Positions 20,341-30,947 of a stretch of DNA of 64,000 nt are shown here, piece by piece. The stretch lies in NCBI GenBank assembly GCA_000980495.1, contig LARN01000002.1, forward strand, positions 1 through 64,000, written 5' to 3'. The notes beneath the pieces are model-generated. The model made no database searches, was not told the origin of the DNA, and was given only the letters and a program-made list of their open reading frames with translations. Made by a program: the position numbers and the translations under genes. Source of the stretch: Acinetobacter sp. N54.MGS-139. Its GTDB lineage: Bacteria; Pseudomonadota; Gammaproteobacteria; Burkholderiales; Burkholderiaceae_F. How positions within the stretch are numbered: position 1 is the first letter of the stretch; the number at the start of each line of letters is the position of its first letter.

Positions 20341-21195
20341 ATGCTGCTGCAAAGAGTCATTACAGCCGTTGTGTTGTTAATTATCATCATCGGCGCGCTT
20401 TTAATTTCTCCTTTGGCTTTCACGGCGGTGGCCGCGATTGCTATCGGATGCTGCTTTTGGGAGTGGCTCCGCATTTGTAAATGGAACAACGGGGTCACAA
20501 TGGTTTGCGGCGTTGTTTTGGGGGCATCCCTTTTCTTCTTAGAGTATGCCTCACCTGCTGCACTCCAGACAGTTCAGTCCGGCAACGGGCTAATGATTAT
20601 TACCGCCACGGCAACTGTGCTTTGGGCGGTTATTACCGCGGTTATTTTTACCCGCCGCACCTCCGGTTGGATGGTTCCCCAAGGCATCGGGGCCCTTTTA
20701 GGCTGGATCTTTGTGCCGGCCGCTTGGTTTTCTCTGATGTACTTGTTCCGTGAGAAGGGCACCATTTATATGTTGTCCGTCTTGGCTATCGTTTGGGTTG
20801 CAGACATCATGGCCTACTTCGGCGGCCGCTGCTTCGGCGGTCCTAAAATGGCTCAGGGAATCAGCCCGAAGAAGACTTGGTCAGGTGCGCTGACAGCATT
20901 CGTGTGCGTTCTTGCTCTTTCGTATGTCCTTTACTGGGCTCAGCCTTCTTTCCCACTTTGGACCAACGCGCTTATCTCTCATTTGACCGGTTGGACTTCA
21001 GCTTTGATTCTGATTCTGGTAGTGCTGTTTTCTATAGCCGGTGACTTGTTTGAAAGTGCGCTTAAGCGCACTGCCGGAGTTAAAGATTCAAGCAATCTTC
21101 TTCCGGGACACGGCGGTTTCTATGACCGTCTCGATGCTCAGATGAGCGTTCTTCCCCTTACCGTCTTCATTCTTCTTTTCCTCCAAGGTTACTAA
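20341..21195 (+). CDS. cdsA: Phosphatidate cytidylyltransferase
   Basis: Makes CDP-diacylglycerol from phosphatidate and CTP, the branch point of phospholipid synthesis. 284 residues, strongly hydrophobic with about eight membrane segments. The CdsA signature is near the C-terminus: GDLFESALKRTAGVKDSSN followed by LPGHGGFYDRLDA. Confidence 0.96.
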   Translation: MLLQRVITAVVLLIIIIGALLISPLAFTAVAAIAIGCCFWEWLRICKWNNGVTMVCGVVLGASLFFLEYASPAALQTVQSGNGLMIITATATVLWAVITAVIFTRRTSGWMVPQGIGALLGWIFVPAAWFSLMYLFREKGTIYMLSVLAIVWVADIMAYFGGRCFGGPKMAQGISPKKTWSGALTAFVCVLALSYVLYWAQPSFPLWTNALISHLTGWTSALILILVVLFSIAGDLFESALKRTAGVKDSSNLLPGHGGFYDRLDAQMSVLPLTVFILLFLQGY

Positions 21196-21204
21196 GTTTC
21201 AGTC

Positions 21205-22383
21205 ATGGAAAGCGTTGCGATCCTCGGTGCGACCGGCTCGATCGGTAAAAGTTCATTAGATGTCATCTCTCGTTATCCGGACCGGTTCACCGTGTACGCG
21301 GTGACGGCCAATTCCAGCGTCAAGAAACTCGCTCAGGCGGCTAAAGACAGCGGAGCTAAAGTCGCGGTAATTGCAGATAAAGAGCTTCTAGGAGCTCTGC
21401 AGGATGAACTTAAGGCCGCCGGAAGTAGGGCGCAAGCTTTGGCCGGTGCTAAGGCAATTGATGAAATCGCATCCAGCCCCGAAGTCGATATCGTGATCGG
21501 AGCTATCGTCGGAGCTGCCGGAATTTCTTCGACATTTAAGGCTGCCGAAGCCGGTAAAAAGCTTCTGCTGGCCAATAAGGAAAGTGTCGTTTGCGGCGGC
21601 CGAATCCTGATGGATACGATTAAGGCCTCGGGTGCTGTTCTCATGCCGGTCGACAGCGAACACAATGCTATTTTTCAGTGTCTTGTCGGAGCGACCCAAA
21701 AAGCCAGATGTGAAGCCAATATCCTTCTGACTTGCTCGGGCGGGCCTTTCCGTCAAAGACAGGACCTTTCCAATGTCACGGTTGAAGAAGCTACGCATCA
21801 TCCGAACTGGTCGATGGGCAAGAAAATTACCGTTGACTCTGCGACGCTGATGAATAAGGGCCTGGAAGTTATCGAGGCTCGCTGGCTTTTTGATTTCGAG
21901 CCGGAACGCATTCAGGTTGTCGTTCATCCCCAGAGCGTCATCCATTCTATGGTTCAGTATGCCGACGGAGTAGTCATTGCGCAACTGGGTGCTCCGGACA
22001 TGAGAAACACGATTGCTTACTCTTTAGGCTTCCCGGAAAGATTGGACGCCGGGGTAGAACCATTAAACTTCTCAAAAATCAAAACGTTAACCTTCGAAGA
22101 ACCGGACTTAAAACGTTTTCCCCAGCTTGGCTACGCCTACGATGCATTGAAGCTGGGCGGAGCTGCTTCGATCGTCTTGAATGCAGCCAACGAGATCGGC
22201 GTCGAGGCATTTATTCAAGGCAAGATCGGCTTTACCGACATTGCACGCCTATGCCACGCAATGATGTACGGCTTCCAGCCGCCTGCTCCGAGGAACTTGG
22301 AAGCGATTCTGGATACGGATAAACAGGCTAGAAAACTGGCTCAGTCTTGGGTCGAAGGTTTTTGCGACAAATTGGAGAACTAA
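21205..22383 (+). CDS. dxr: 1-deoxy-D-xylulose 5-phosphate reductoisomerase
   Basis: Converts DXP to MEP with NADPH, the second step of the non-mevalonate isoprenoid pathway, feeding UppS two genes upstream. 392 residues. NADPH site GATGSIGKSSLDV, metal/substrate motif MPVDSEHNAIFQCL, flexible loop with HHPNWSMGKKITVDSATLMNKGLE. Confidence 0.98.
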   Translation: MESVAILGATGSIGKSSLDVISRYPDRFTVYAVTANSSVKKLAQAAKDSGAKVAVIADKELLGALQDELKAAGSRAQALAGAKAIDEIASSPEVDIVIGAIVGAAGISSTFKAAEAGKKLLLANKESVVCGGRILMDTIKASGAVLMPVDSEHNAIFQCLVGATQKARCEANILLTCSGGPFRQRQDLSNVTVEEATHHPNWSMGKKITVDSATLMNKGLEVIEARWLFDFEPERIQVVVHPQSVIHSMVQYADGVVIAQLGAPDMRNTIAYSLGFPERLDAGVEPLNFSKIKTLTFEEPDLKRFPQLGYAYDALKLGGAASIVLNAANEIGVEAFIQGKIGFTDIARLCHAMMYGFQPPAPRNLEAILDTDKQARKLAQSWVEGFCDKLEN

Positions 22384-22385
22384 CC

Positions 22386-23747
22386 TTGACATTGTTGACG
22401 ACCATTGCTGCCTTTGCGGTAACGATCGGTATTTTGATTACCTTTCATGAGCTCGGGCATTATTTAGTCGCCAGACTTTGCGGCGTAAAAATTCTGAGAT
22501 TTTCTCTCGGCTTCGGGAAACCGCTTTTTATCTATAAACGCAAGAACGATCCTGATGCAACGGAGTGGGCGGTCAGTGCGCTCCCTTTGGGCGGATACGT
22601 CAGGATGCTCGATGCGAGAGATCCTGCCTGTCTGCCTATCAAACCGGAAGATAAAAATCGTGAATTCGGGGCTAAGAATGTGTGGCAGCGATTCGCCATT
22701 GTTGCTGCAGGTCCATTTGCAAACCTTCTGCTTGCCGTCCTGCTCTATGCTTCTATCTTCATGATAGGTAGCACGCAGCCGACGCCGGTTGTTGCCGAGC
22801 CCCCGGCCGGTACGCCGGCCGCGGTGGCCGGACTCCACGCCGGCGACAAAATTCTGAAAGTCGGCGATTCAGAAATTAAAACTTTTACGGATCTCCGTAT
22901 GGAGATGCTGAATAAGTTCGGAAGTACGACGGATATTTTGGTTCACAGTCCCAACGGCAGCGAAGTAACGAAAGAAATTGACCTCACGAAGATGAGTCTG
23001 GACCCAAAAGCAAAAGATGCCGATCCTTTTGATGAGGTCGGTCTTCATTTGAATATGGGCCATCCATTTATCTCATCTTTTGTTGAGAACTCCGCCGCGC
23101 AGCGCGACGGAATCAAAATCGGTGATCACATCTATCAGGTCGGCAGCGTTCCGGTGAAGATGCCCAAAGATTTTGTGGCTGAAATTAAGAAGTACCCCGG
23201 CAAGCCCGTCAATCTTCTCGTCGGAGATGAAAACGGGCCGACACATACGGTAGAAGTCACACCTGCCTATGCTAAGGATGAACAGGGTAATGAAATCGGC
23301 AGAATCGGCGCAGCAATCGGAGTGGACTTCCCGCACACTCAGGTTTCTTACGGACTGTTAAAGAGTTTGGCTGAAGGCGTGAAGAAAACGTGGGATACCG
23401 CAGCAATGTCTGTTCGAATGATCGGAAAGATGTTTACAGGTGATGTCTCTATCAGCAATATCTCCGGTCCTGTGACGATTGCCGACTATGCCGGCCAGAC
23501 TGCTCAGCTGGGTATTCTTCCTTTTATTTCGTTTTTAGCGTTGGTTTCCATCAGCTTGGGAATTTTGAACTTGTTACCGATTCCCATGTTAGACGGCGGC
23601 CATCTCCTGTATTATTCTCTCGAAATAGTGACTGGTAAGCCGGTTTCTGAGGCTGTACAAGCGTCTGCACAAAAGATTGGCATCGCAGCTCTCTTTGGTT
23701 TGACTATACTTGCACTATTTAATGATTTGACGCGACTTTTGCCGTGA
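22386..23747 (+). CDS. rseP: RseP-type site-2 intramembrane zinc protease
   Basis: Membrane metalloprotease of the S2P family that cleaves anti-sigma factor and signal peptides within the membrane. 453 residues from TTG 22386. HELGH zinc motif at about residues 21-25 in the first membrane helix, tandem PDZ domains (about 115-300), and the third-ligand segment NLLPIPMLDGGH near 400. I chose TTG 22386 because GGAG (22374-22377) is 8 nt upstream, the product starts at the family N-terminus, and the next ATG upstream lies inside dxr. bamA follows. Confidence 0.95.
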   Translation: MTLLTTIAAFAVTIGILITFHELGHYLVARLCGVKILRFSLGFGKPLFIYKRKNDPDATEWAVSALPLGGYVRMLDARDPACLPIKPEDKNREFGAKNVWQRFAIVAAGPFANLLLAVLLYASIFMIGSTQPTPVVAEPPAGTPAAVAGLHAGDKILKVGDSEIKTFTDLRMEMLNKFGSTTDILVHSPNGSEVTKEIDLTKMSLDPKAKDADPFDEVGLHLNMGHPFISSFVENSAAQRDGIKIGDHIYQVGSVPVKMPKDFVAEIKKYPGKPVNLLVGDENGPTHTVEVTPAYAKDEQGNEIGRIGAAIGVDFPHTQVSYGLLKSLAEGVKKTWDTAAMSVRMIGKMFTGDVSISNISGPVTIADYAGQTAQLGILPFISFLALVSISLGILNLLPIPMLDGGHLLYYSLEIVTGKPVSEAVQASAQKIGIAALFGLTILALFNDLTRLLP

Positions 23748-23784
23748 TTTCAATCACGCAGGGTCATTTTTTAATTTATAGAAT

Positions 23785-26124
23785 ATGCCTCATCCTAAGA
23801 AGATAGCGCTAGCTTGCGCTTTAGCTTTGGCAGCGACGACCGTGCTTGCACAGGGTCATGTGATTAAAGACATTCGACTCGAGGGCATTTCCCGTACGGA
23901 AGCGGGTACTGTTTTTTCGCATCTGCCGATCCGAGTGGGAGACACGTATTCTCCGGAGCTGGGCGCTGAATCTCTGCGTTCACTGTATGCTTCCGGAATG
24001 TTCCAGGATGTTCAGCTCGACATGGACGGCAACGTCTTAGTGGTTCGAGTTCAGGAGCGTCCGACGGTCGCAAACATTCACACTACCGGTATTTCCGAGT
24101 TTGATGCCAAAGGTGTTGAAAAATCTCTCCGTGATGTGGGCTTAGCCGAAGGTTTTATTTTTGACCGCGCAGTATTGGATCGCGCCGTTCAGGAATTAAG
24201 ACGCCAATACCTCTCTCGCGGCCGTTACTCCGCTGATGTCAAAGTCACTGTTACGCCGGTGGAACGCAACCGCGTCCGCATCAACATCGACGTTGATGAA
24301 GGTCCGGCCGCAAAGATTCAGCAGATTCGTTTCGTCGGCAACAAAGTCTATGACGACGGCGATCTTCGCGATGAAATGCAGCTCGGAACGCCGAACTGGT
24401 TCTCTTGGTATACCAAACGTGACCAGTATTCCCGAGAGAAGCTCACAGCCGACTTAGAGGCAATTCGCGCTCTGTATAACAACAACGGTTATCTTGACTT
24501 CAAGATTGACTCGACACAAGTATCTGTCAGTCCCGATAAGTCAGAGATTTTTGTCACCATCAATATTGATGAAGGTAAAAAGTACACAATCAAAGATATC
24601 CGCTTAACCGGTGATATGCTCGGCCTTGAGCCCGAGTTTGAAGATCTTGTGGATATCAAGCCGGGTTCCGTTTACAACGCTTCCGAAGTAAATGGTCTGG
24701 CAAAGAAATTTACGGATCGTCTTTCCGCCTTGGGCTACGCGTTTGCAAGAGCAATTCCGAATCCTGTCGTTGATCCGGAAAATCCGGATGAAGTCAGTGT
24801 CGTGTACACGATTGACCCAGGCCGCCGCGTTTATGTCCGTAAAGTGAACATTACCGGCAACACGCGTACTCAAGACGAAGTGATCCGCCGCGAAGTTCGT
24901 CAGTATGAAGCCAGCTGGTTTGACAGCGATAAAGTTGCCGTCTCCCGCGACCGTATTGACCGTCTCGGTTTCTTTGAAACGGTTACTGCAGAACCTGAGC
25001 CCGTACCCGGCTCTCCGGACGAAGTTGATTTGGCTGTTAACGTGAAAGAACGTCCGACCGGCAACATCTCTATCGGTGCCGGCTATTCCACCTCCGAAGG
25101 TATCGTTCTTTCCGGCGGTTTCTCTCAGAACAACGTGTTCGGTACCGGTAATTCTCTTTCTTTGGAAGTCAATACTTCTAAGAGTTCCAGAACTTACGCA
25201 GCCAGCTTTACACAGCCGTACATTACAACGTCCGGCATCAGCCAGTCCTTCGAAATTTACGACCGTAAGCTCGACTTGGACGAACTCGAAATTACCCATG
25301 ACGTTAAGTACGAAACGTACGGCGCCGGCGTGACCTACGGTGTGCCGATTACGGAAAACGACCAGATCTTCCTGGGTGGCAAGTTTGAAATGACCGATGT
25401 GACGGTCGGGGTCGGCTCCGGAGCTCCGCGCCGTTATGTCGACTACGTCAACGATTACGGCAAGAAGCCGAAGAGCATCGCAGCTACGATCGGCTGGTCC
25501 CGTGATACCCGAGACAACATTTTGGCTCCGACACGCGGCCGTTACCAGAGATTGTTCGGTGAAATCTCTCTGCCGGTCCTTGATCTGAAGTACTACCGTG
25601 CGACGTATCAGTTCCAGCAGTTCGTTCCTGTCACGAAATCCATTACCTTCGCCTTTAACACAGAGCTCGGTTATGGTGACGGCTATGCAGGCAAGCAGTA
25701 TCCGTTCTTCAAGAACTTCTACGGCGGCGGTATCGGATCCGTCCGCGGCTACGATACTTCTTCTCTCGGACCGCGTGATACCGACGGTGATGCCTCCGGC
25801 GGTAACCGCAAACTGAATTTCTCTCTTGAGCTGCTGACGCCGATCCCCGGTGCTGACAGAACCCTTCGTATGTTCACCTTCCTGGACGGCGGCTGGGTCT
25901 GGGGCCGCAAAGCCTTCTACAAACAGCATGCTGACGGCAGCTACGCTGTGGACCGTTACAAGAAGGACAAGCTTGACCTCGGCGATCTGCGTTACTCCGT
26001 CGGTTTCGGTTTAGCCTGGATTTCTCCGATGGGTCCGCTTAAATTGAGCTTCGCATTCCCGCTCAATAAGAAGGACAGCGACGAGCTTCAGAGATTCCAA
26101 TTCCAAATTGGTACAGGTTTCTAA
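23785..26124 (+). CDS. bamA: Outer-membrane protein assembly factor BamA
   Basis: Core of the BAM complex that folds beta-barrel proteins into the outer membrane. 779 residues: signal peptide (MPHPKKIALACALALAATTV, cleavage near LAQG), five POTRA domains (about 25-420), then a 16-strand barrel. The conserved VRGYD of loop 6 is in GGIGSVRGYDTSSLGPRD, and the protein ends in the aromatic FQIGTGF. No clear Shine-Dalgarno precedes the ATG, so translation may depend on rseP 38 nt upstream. Confidence 0.98.
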   Translation: MPHPKKIALACALALAATTVLAQGHVIKDIRLEGISRTEAGTVFSHLPIRVGDTYSPELGAESLRSLYASGMFQDVQLDMDGNVLVVRVQERPTVANIHTTGISEFDAKGVEKSLRDVGLAEGFIFDRAVLDRAVQELRRQYLSRGRYSADVKVTVTPVERNRVRINIDVDEGPAAKIQQIRFVGNKVYDDGDLRDEMQLGTPNWFSWYTKRDQYSREKLTADLEAIRALYNNNGYLDFKIDSTQVSVSPDKSEIFVTINIDEGKKYTIKDIRLTGDMLGLEPEFEDLVDIKPGSVYNASEVNGLAKKFTDRLSALGYAFARAIPNPVVDPENPDEVSVVYTIDPGRRVYVRKVNITGNTRTQDEVIRREVRQYEASWFDSDKVAVSRDRIDRLGFFETVTAEPEPVPGSPDEVDLAVNVKERPTGNISIGAGYSTSEGIVLSGGFSQNNVFGTGNSLSLEVNTSKSSRTYAASFTQPYITTSGISQSFEIYDRKLDLDELEITHDVKYETYGAGVTYGVPITENDQIFLGGKFEMTDVTVGVGSGAPRRYVDYVNDYGKKPKSIAATIGWSRDTRDNILAPTRGRYQRLFGEISLPVLDLKYYRATYQFQQFVPVTKSITFAFNTELGYGDGYAGKQYPFFKNFYGGGIGSVRGYDTSSLGPRDTDGDASGGNRKLNFSLELLTPIPGADRTLRMFTFLDGGWVWGRKAFYKQHADGSYAVDRYKKDKLDLGDLRYSVGFGLAWISPMGPLKLSFAFPLNKKDSDELQRFQFQIGTGF

Positions 26125-26167
26125 TAAATTTGTGGCACAATTAAACAATTGTGTAGGAGATACATTC

Positions 26168-26665
26168 ATGCAAAAAAAATGGTTAGCGGTTGCGTTAGTT
26201 TCCGCCTTGGTTTGCTCTGCTGCGACAGCAGTGCAGGCAGAAGTTAAGATCGGTGTCGTCAGCACCGAAGTTATTCTTCGCGATTCTGCAGCTGCTCAGG
26301 CCGCAAGTAAAAAACTTGAACAAGAATTCTCTAAGCGTGATAAAGAACTCAACGCTGCCGGTCAGCGCCTGAAAAACGACGTCGAGCGCTTCGAAAAGAA
26401 TGCCGGAACAATGACTGAGCAGGAAAGAATTCGCAAGCAGCGTGATCTGGCTGAAAGAGACCGCGATTTCCAGCGTCGTCAGCGCGAACTCCGCGAAGAC
26501 TTCAATCAGCGCAGAAATGAAGAGCTCCAGAAGCTTCTTCGTCAGGCTAATACGGTCATCAAGAACATCGCTCAGCGCGAAAAGTATGACCTCATTCTTC
26601 AGGAGGCCATCTACGTCAACCCGAAGATTGATATCACTGATCAGGTTCTCAAGGAACTCAAGTAA
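26168..26665 (+). CDS. skp: Periplasmic chaperone Skp/OmpH
   Basis: Holds unfolded outer-membrane proteins in the periplasm for BamA. 165 residues from ATG 26168, preceded by AGGAGA. A signal peptide (MQKKWLAVALVSALVCSAAT, cleavage after VQA) is followed by the OmpH start VKIGVVSTEVILRDS and a long charged coiled-coil (about 50-130) forming the tentacle arms. Confidence 0.95.
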   Translation: MQKKWLAVALVSALVCSAATAVQAEVKIGVVSTEVILRDSAAAQAASKKLEQEFSKRDKELNAAGQRLKNDVERFEKNAGTMTEQERIRKQRDLAERDRDFQRRQRELREDFNQRRNEELQKLLRQANTVIKNIAQREKYDLILQEAIYVNPKIDITDQVLKELK

Positions 26666-26678
26666 TTTTTATCGGGCA

Positions 26679-26701
26679 CAAGCAGACAGGATGTCTGCTT
26701 G
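26679..26701 (+). terminator. Strong hairpin between skp and lpxD
   Basis: CAAGCAGACA (26679-26688) and TGTCTGCTTG (26692-26701) form a perfect 10-bp stem with a 3-base loop. Only a weak T-rich stretch (TTGCTTAATTG) follows, so it may be a partial terminator or an mRNA-stabilising/processing element inside the cluster. Confidence 0.5.
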
Positions 26702-26818
26702 TTGCTTAATTGCCATTTAGTGCAATATGTGCGGCATGACCTGACTCGGGTTTCGGCGACTTCAAACTTGCTCTCCCTCTCAGATCGGCCGCATAAATTT
26801 TTTAAATAGGGCGATCAA

Positions 26819-27907
26819 ATGATTCAACAAACAGCGCCGATGACTCTTCTTGAGTTAGTAGACCGAATTAAAGAAAAAAGCAACGACACTTTATTAAGCA
26901 CGATCAGTGCCAACGGAGGCAAAGCTGAGATTAAGTCCATTGCTCCGCTGGAGACTGCCGGACACGGCGATGTCGCCTTTTTAGCCAACAGTAGATATCG
27001 AGACGCAGCCGCTGCCTGCAAAGCAACAGCTTTGGTTTTGACTGAAGAAGATAAACAGGCCATCTGGGGTGAAAAAGAACCTGACCGTATTGTCGTCATT
27101 ACGCACAATCCGTATGCTTGGTTTGCATATGCCCTCCAAATCATTTTTCCGCAGGAACAGCCGGAACCGGGCGTTGATACCAGAGCTGTTGTAGAAGACG
27201 GTGCTGTTATTGACTCGACTGCGACCGTTGAAGCCGGTGCCGTAATCCGCAAAGGCGCACAGGTCGGTCCGTACTGCTTTGTCGGCGCGAACAGCGTCAT
27301 CGGCGAGGGCGTGGTTCTCGGCGAACACACTCGTATTTATCCGAACGTGACGATTTACTACGGCTGCCGCATCGGCAGACGCAACATCATTCACTCCGGT
27401 GCCGTAATCGGTGCCGACGGCTTCGGATTTGCGCCTTTAGACAGACAGTATGTGAAGATTCCTCAGATCGGTGCGGTTGAAACCGGAGATGATGTTGAAA
27501 TTGGCGCCAACACCTGTATCGACCGCGGCGCTCTGCAGAACACCACGATCGGACAAGGCACTAAGATTGATGACTTAGTCATGATCGGTCACAACTGTCA
27601 AGTCGGCAAGAATGTGGTTCTTTCCGGAAGAACTGGTTTGGCCGGAAGCACGATTATCGGCGACAACGTTCAGGCCGGCGGCGGATCCGGTTTTGCAGGA
27701 CACCTCAAGGTGGCCGCAGGTTCGATCATCGGCGGAGGCGCCGGTGTTCCGGGCACGATCGATAAGCCTGATTACTATGCCGGCTACATGCCTGCCATGC
27801 CTCACAGAGAGTTCTATAACATTCTGTCCGTAATTAAACGTTTGCCTGAGATGCGCAGACAGCTGAAGCATCTGGCAGAAAAAGTTGATTCCCTTAAGAA
27901 AGAGTAA
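26819..27907 (+). CDS. lpxD: UDP-3-O-(3-hydroxyacyl)glucosamine N-acyltransferase
   Basis: Third step of lipid A synthesis: adds the N-linked hydroxyacyl chain from acyl-ACP. 362 residues. An N-terminal uridine-binding domain ([12 protein letters not shown]) precedes the left-handed beta-helix, with [20 protein letters not shown] and the catalytic-His motif [13 protein letters not shown]-terminal helix follows ([18 protein letters not shown]). 2 nt before fabZ. Confidence 0.97.
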   Translation: MIQQTAPMTLLELVDRIKEKSNDTLLSTISANGGKAEIKSIAPLETAGHGDVAFLANSRYRDAAAACKATALVLTEEDKQAIWGEKEPDRIVVITHNPYAWFAYALQIIFPQEQPEPGVDTRAVVEDGAVIDSTATVEAGAVIRKGAQVGPYCFVGANSVIGEGVVLGEHTRIYPNVTIYYGCRIGRRNIIHSGAVIGADGFGFAPLDRQYVKIPQIGAVETGDDVEIGANTCIDRGALQNTTIGQGTKIDDLVMIGHNCQVGKNVVLSGRTGLAGSTIIGDNVQAGGGSGFAGHLKVAAGSIIGGGAGVPGTIDKPDYYAGYMPAMPHREFYNILSVIKRLPEMRRQLKHLAEKVDSLKKE

Positions 27908-27909
27908 AA

Positions 27910-28350
27910 ATGCAAGACATTAATGACATCATGAGGCTCCTGCCTCACCGCTACCCGTTTCTTTTAGTTGACCGAGTTTTGGAAACGAACGGTGTCGATA
28001 AGCTGATTGCCATCAAAAACGTCACCGTCAACGAACCTCAGTTTACCGGTCACTTCCCGGGCGTTCCTGTCATGCCCGGCGTTCTGATCATCGAAGCGAT
28101 GGCTCAGGCCTGCGCAATGCTGGCTTTTGCAAGAATGGGCGGCGAAAGAGATCCTGAGAAACTTTTTTATTTCGCTTCTATTGACAACGCTCGCTTCAAA
28201 CGCGTTGTGATCCCGGGCGACCAGCTTCGCTTTGAGTGCACATTCCTGCGTGAAAAACTCGGCATGATCAAAATGCACTGCGATGCAACAGTTGACGGTC
28301 AGCTGGCAGCATGTGCCGACATGATGTGCTCCTATCGTTCACCTAAATAA
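27910..28350 (+). CDS. fabZ: 3-hydroxyacyl-ACP dehydratase FabZ
   Basis: Hot-dog-fold dehydratase of fatty acid elongation, 146 residues. The catalytic His is in [13 protein letters not shown] and the Glu in [15 protein letters not shown]. It competes with LpxA/LpxD for hydroxyacyl-ACP, so its position between their genes ties fatty-acid and lipid A flux together. Confidence 0.98.
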   Translation: MQDINDIMRLLPHRYPFLLVDRVLETNGVDKLIAIKNVTVNEPQFTGHFPGVPVMPGVLIIEAMAQACAMLAFARMGGERDPEKLFYFASIDNARFKRVVIPGDQLRFECTFLREKLGMIKMHCDATVDGQLAACADMMCSYRSPK

Positions 28351-28360
28351 AGGAAAACAT

Positions 28361-29155
28361 ATGGCTCAGATCCATCCCTCATCCTTAGTAGATCCTCAAG
28401 CCAAACTTGCGGAGAACGTTGTCGTCGGTCCGTTCTGCACGATCGGTCCCCACGTTGAAGTCGGTGAAGGAACCACTTTGCAGAGCCATATTGTTCTTAC
28501 CGGCCATACCAAGATCGGTAAGAACAACAAGATTTATGCCTTTGCAGCGATCGGTATCGATCCTCAGGATAAAAAATACCGCGGCGAGGAAACTCAGCTG
28601 ATTATCGGTGACAATAACGTTATTCGCGAACACTGCACGCTCTCTGTAGGAACCGTACAAGACAAGGGAGTAACTATTGTCGGAAACGGCAATCTGCTGA
28701 TGGCCAATGTCCATGTCGCCCATGACTGCGTCATCGGAAACGACACCATCATTGCCAACAACGTCGGCTTTGCCGGCCACGTTCATGTTGCTGACGACGT
28801 GATCGTCGGCGGGCAGTCCGGGATTCACCAATTCGTCAAGATCGGGAAGGGCGCGATGCTGAGCGGCGGAAGCATGGTTCGTCAGGACTGCATTCCCTAC
28901 GGTATGTATCAAGGTTACCCAGCATCTCCCTTCGGCATCAATCTCGAAGGCATGAAGCGCCACGGCTATTCAAGAGCTGCCATGCATGCGGCCCGCGAAA
29001 GCTACAAACTGATCTTCCGTGAAGGCAAGACCGTTCCGGAGGCAGTGGAAGCCATCAAGGCTTACGCATCAACCTTAGAAGATGAACAGGCTAAGAAAGT
29101 CTGCGAACTGATGTGCGAATTCACAGAGCAGGCAACTCGAGGATTGGCTCGCTAA
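28361..29155 (+). CDS. lpxA: UDP-N-acetylglucosamine acyltransferase
   Basis: First step of lipid A synthesis. 264 residues, left-handed beta-helix of hexapeptide repeats, catalytic-His region HVAHDCVIGND, and the C-terminal helical domain with NLEGMKRHGYS. AAGGAAAA precedes the ATG. Its stop overlaps the lpxB start as TAATG. Confidence 0.98.
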   Translation: MAQIHPSSLVDPQAKLAENVVVGPFCTIGPHVEVGEGTTLQSHIVLTGHTKIGKNNKIYAFAAIGIDPQDKKYRGEETQLIIGDNNVIREHCTLSVGTVQDKGVTIVGNGNLLMANVHVAHDCVIGNDTIIANNVGFAGHVHVADDVIVGGQSGIHQFVKIGKGAMLSGGSMVRQDCIPYGMYQGYPASPFGINLEGMKRHGYSRAAMHAARESYKLIFREGKTVPEAVEAIKAYASTLEDEQAKKVCELMCEFTEQATRGLAR

Positions 29156-30306
29156 TGGAGCAATTGACTAATAACAGCATTATCTGGGCAGCCGGAGAGA
29201 ACAGCGGAGATTATTTAGCTTCGCGTGTTCTGCCGGCTGTTGCCGCATCTCGTCCGAATCTAAAGATGGAAGGTATCGGCGGAGACAGAATGATCCAGGA
29301 CGGCTTGGATCCTTGGTTTCATGCCAGCGAACTTTCCGTCCGAGGCTACTTGGAAGTGATCCGCCATCTGCCGCGAATTTTAAAAATTCGCCGCGAAATG
29401 ATGCGCCGTACTATCCAGTTTCGCCCTGCTGCCTACATCGGGGTTGATGCTCCTGACTTTAATCTGTCGATTGAAGAGAAGGTTAGAGCTTCGGGTATTC
29501 CGGTCGTTCACATGGTTGCTCCAGCCGTCTGGGCTTGGCGTCCGCAGAGAATTCACCAAATCAAACGTGCGGTGGATCATTTGCTTTTGATTTTCCCTTT
29601 TGAAGAGAAAATTTTTAAAGAAGCTGGTATACCCAGCACTTACATCGGCCATCCTCTGGCAGAGATTATTCCGATGGAGCCGGATACGGAAGGTGCGAGA
29701 CGCAAACTGAACATCGTTGCGCAAGGCCCCGTGGTTGCCATACTTCCCGGCAGCCGAAAAGACGAAATCCGCTGGTGCGCTCCGGCATTTTTCGGCTCCG
29801 CCTCTTTAGTTCTGAAGCAGGAACCGAGAACTCGATTCATTGTCCCGGCGGCGGATGAACAGCGAAAGAAAGAGATTTTAGAAGTTCTTAACCGTTTTCC
29901 CGACGTCAAAGACCATACAGTGCTTTTGGACGGGAAGTCGCATTTGGCGATGGAAGCGGCCGATGCCATCTTGGTGGCGAGCGGCACTGCGACGCTTGAA
30001 GCCGCGCTTTATAAAAAGCCTTTAGTCGTCGGTTACGCGATGCCGGCACTTTCCGCAATGTTGATTCTTTCCAAAGGCCAGACAAAGTGGATCAGTCTGC
30101 CCAACATTTTGGCGCAGAAGACCTTAGTTCCCGAGTGCGTTCAGATGTTCTGTTCGCCTGAAATTCTTTCGTCTCATTTGCTTCACGCACTTGAGCCGAA
30201 GCGGCAGGAATATCTCAAAGAAGTATTTTCAGAAATGCATGAAACATTGCTGAGGCCGACCGCTCAGCTGGCGACAGAAGCAATCGATCAGGTTCTAAAA
30301 CACTGA
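29155..30306 (+). CDS. lpxB: Lipid A disaccharide synthase
   Basis: Joins UDP-diacylglucosamine and lipid X to the lipid A disaccharide; GT19 glycosyltransferase, 383 residues. [32 protein letters not shown] and LPGSRKDEI are family landmarks. ATG 29155 overlaps the lpxA stop, and its own TGA overlaps the rnhB ATG, so the three are translationally coupled. Confidence 0.97.
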   Translation: MEQLTNNSIIWAAGENSGDYLASRVLPAVAASRPNLKMEGIGGDRMIQDGLDPWFHASELSVRGYLEVIRHLPRILKIRREMMRRTIQFRPAAYIGVDAPDFNLSIEEKVRASGIPVVHMVAPAVWAWRPQRIHQIKRAVDHLLLIFPFEEKIFKEAGIPSTYIGHPLAEIIPMEPDTEGARRKLNIVAQGPVVAILPGSRKDEIRWCAPAFFGSASLVLKQEPRTRFIVPAADEQRKKEILEVLNRFPDVKDHTVLLDGKSHLAMEAADAILVASGTATLEAALYKKPLVVGYAMPALSAMLILSKGQTKWISLPNILAQKTLVPECVQMFCSPEILSSHLLHALEPKRQEYLKEVFSEMHETLLRPTAQLATEAIDQVLKH

Positions 30307-30947
30307 TGGCTGATTATTTATTTGACGGCGAAGAAACGATTGCCACGCTTGTCTGCGGCGTGGACGAAGCCGGCCGCGGCCCTTTAGCCGGACCGGTTGT
30401 TGCCGCAGCGGTAATTCTGAATCCCGATCATCCGATCGAAGGACTCAGGGATTCAAAAAAACTGACTGCTCATGCAAGAGAGGTTCTTGCGGAGCAGATC
30501 AAAACGCATGCGCTCGCCTGGGCGATTGCTGAGAGCTCAGTGGCCGATATCGACCGTATGAACATTCTGCAGGCGACGATGGCAGCCATGCGCAAAGCCG
30601 TGCTTCAGCTTGATCCGAAACCGGATTTGGTGCTGGTGGACGGCAACCGTCTTCCGGAACTTCCGTTCCGGGCAGAGCCCATTGTCAAGGGCGACGACTT
30701 GATTCCGGAGATTTCCGCAGCGTCTATTTTGGCAAAAACTTATCGGGACGCCTTAATGAAAATCCTCGGCGGAATGTATCCGAAATACGGTTTTGAGCAG
30801 CATGCGGGATACGGTACGGCATACCATCTCAAAATGCTGGAGAAATGGGGGCCGTGTCCGGTGCACCGAATGACGTTCGGTCCCGTGGCGTTGATTGCAA
30901 AGAAATTTGAGCGCCGAGCCGACCGTAAAAAGCGAAAGGGACAGTAA
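30306..30947 (+). CDS. rnhB: Ribonuclease HII
   Basis: Removes ribonucleotides and RNA-DNA hybrids from DNA. 213 residues. Active-site Asp/Glu in [15 protein letters not shown], third Asp in [10 protein letters not shown] and the [12 protein letters not shown] motif. A basic tail ([12 protein letters not shown]) ends the protein. Abuts the following ATG directly. Confidence 0.97.
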   Translation: MADYLFDGEETIATLVCGVDEAGRGPLAGPVVAAAVILNPDHPIEGLRDSKKLTAHAREVLAEQIKTHALAWAIAESSVADIDRMNILQATMAAMRKAVLQLDPKPDLVLVDGNRLPELPFRAEPIVKGDDLIPEISAASILAKTYRDALMKILGGMYPKYGFEQHAGYGTAYHLKMLEKWGPCPVHRMTFGPVALIAKKFERRADRKKRKGQ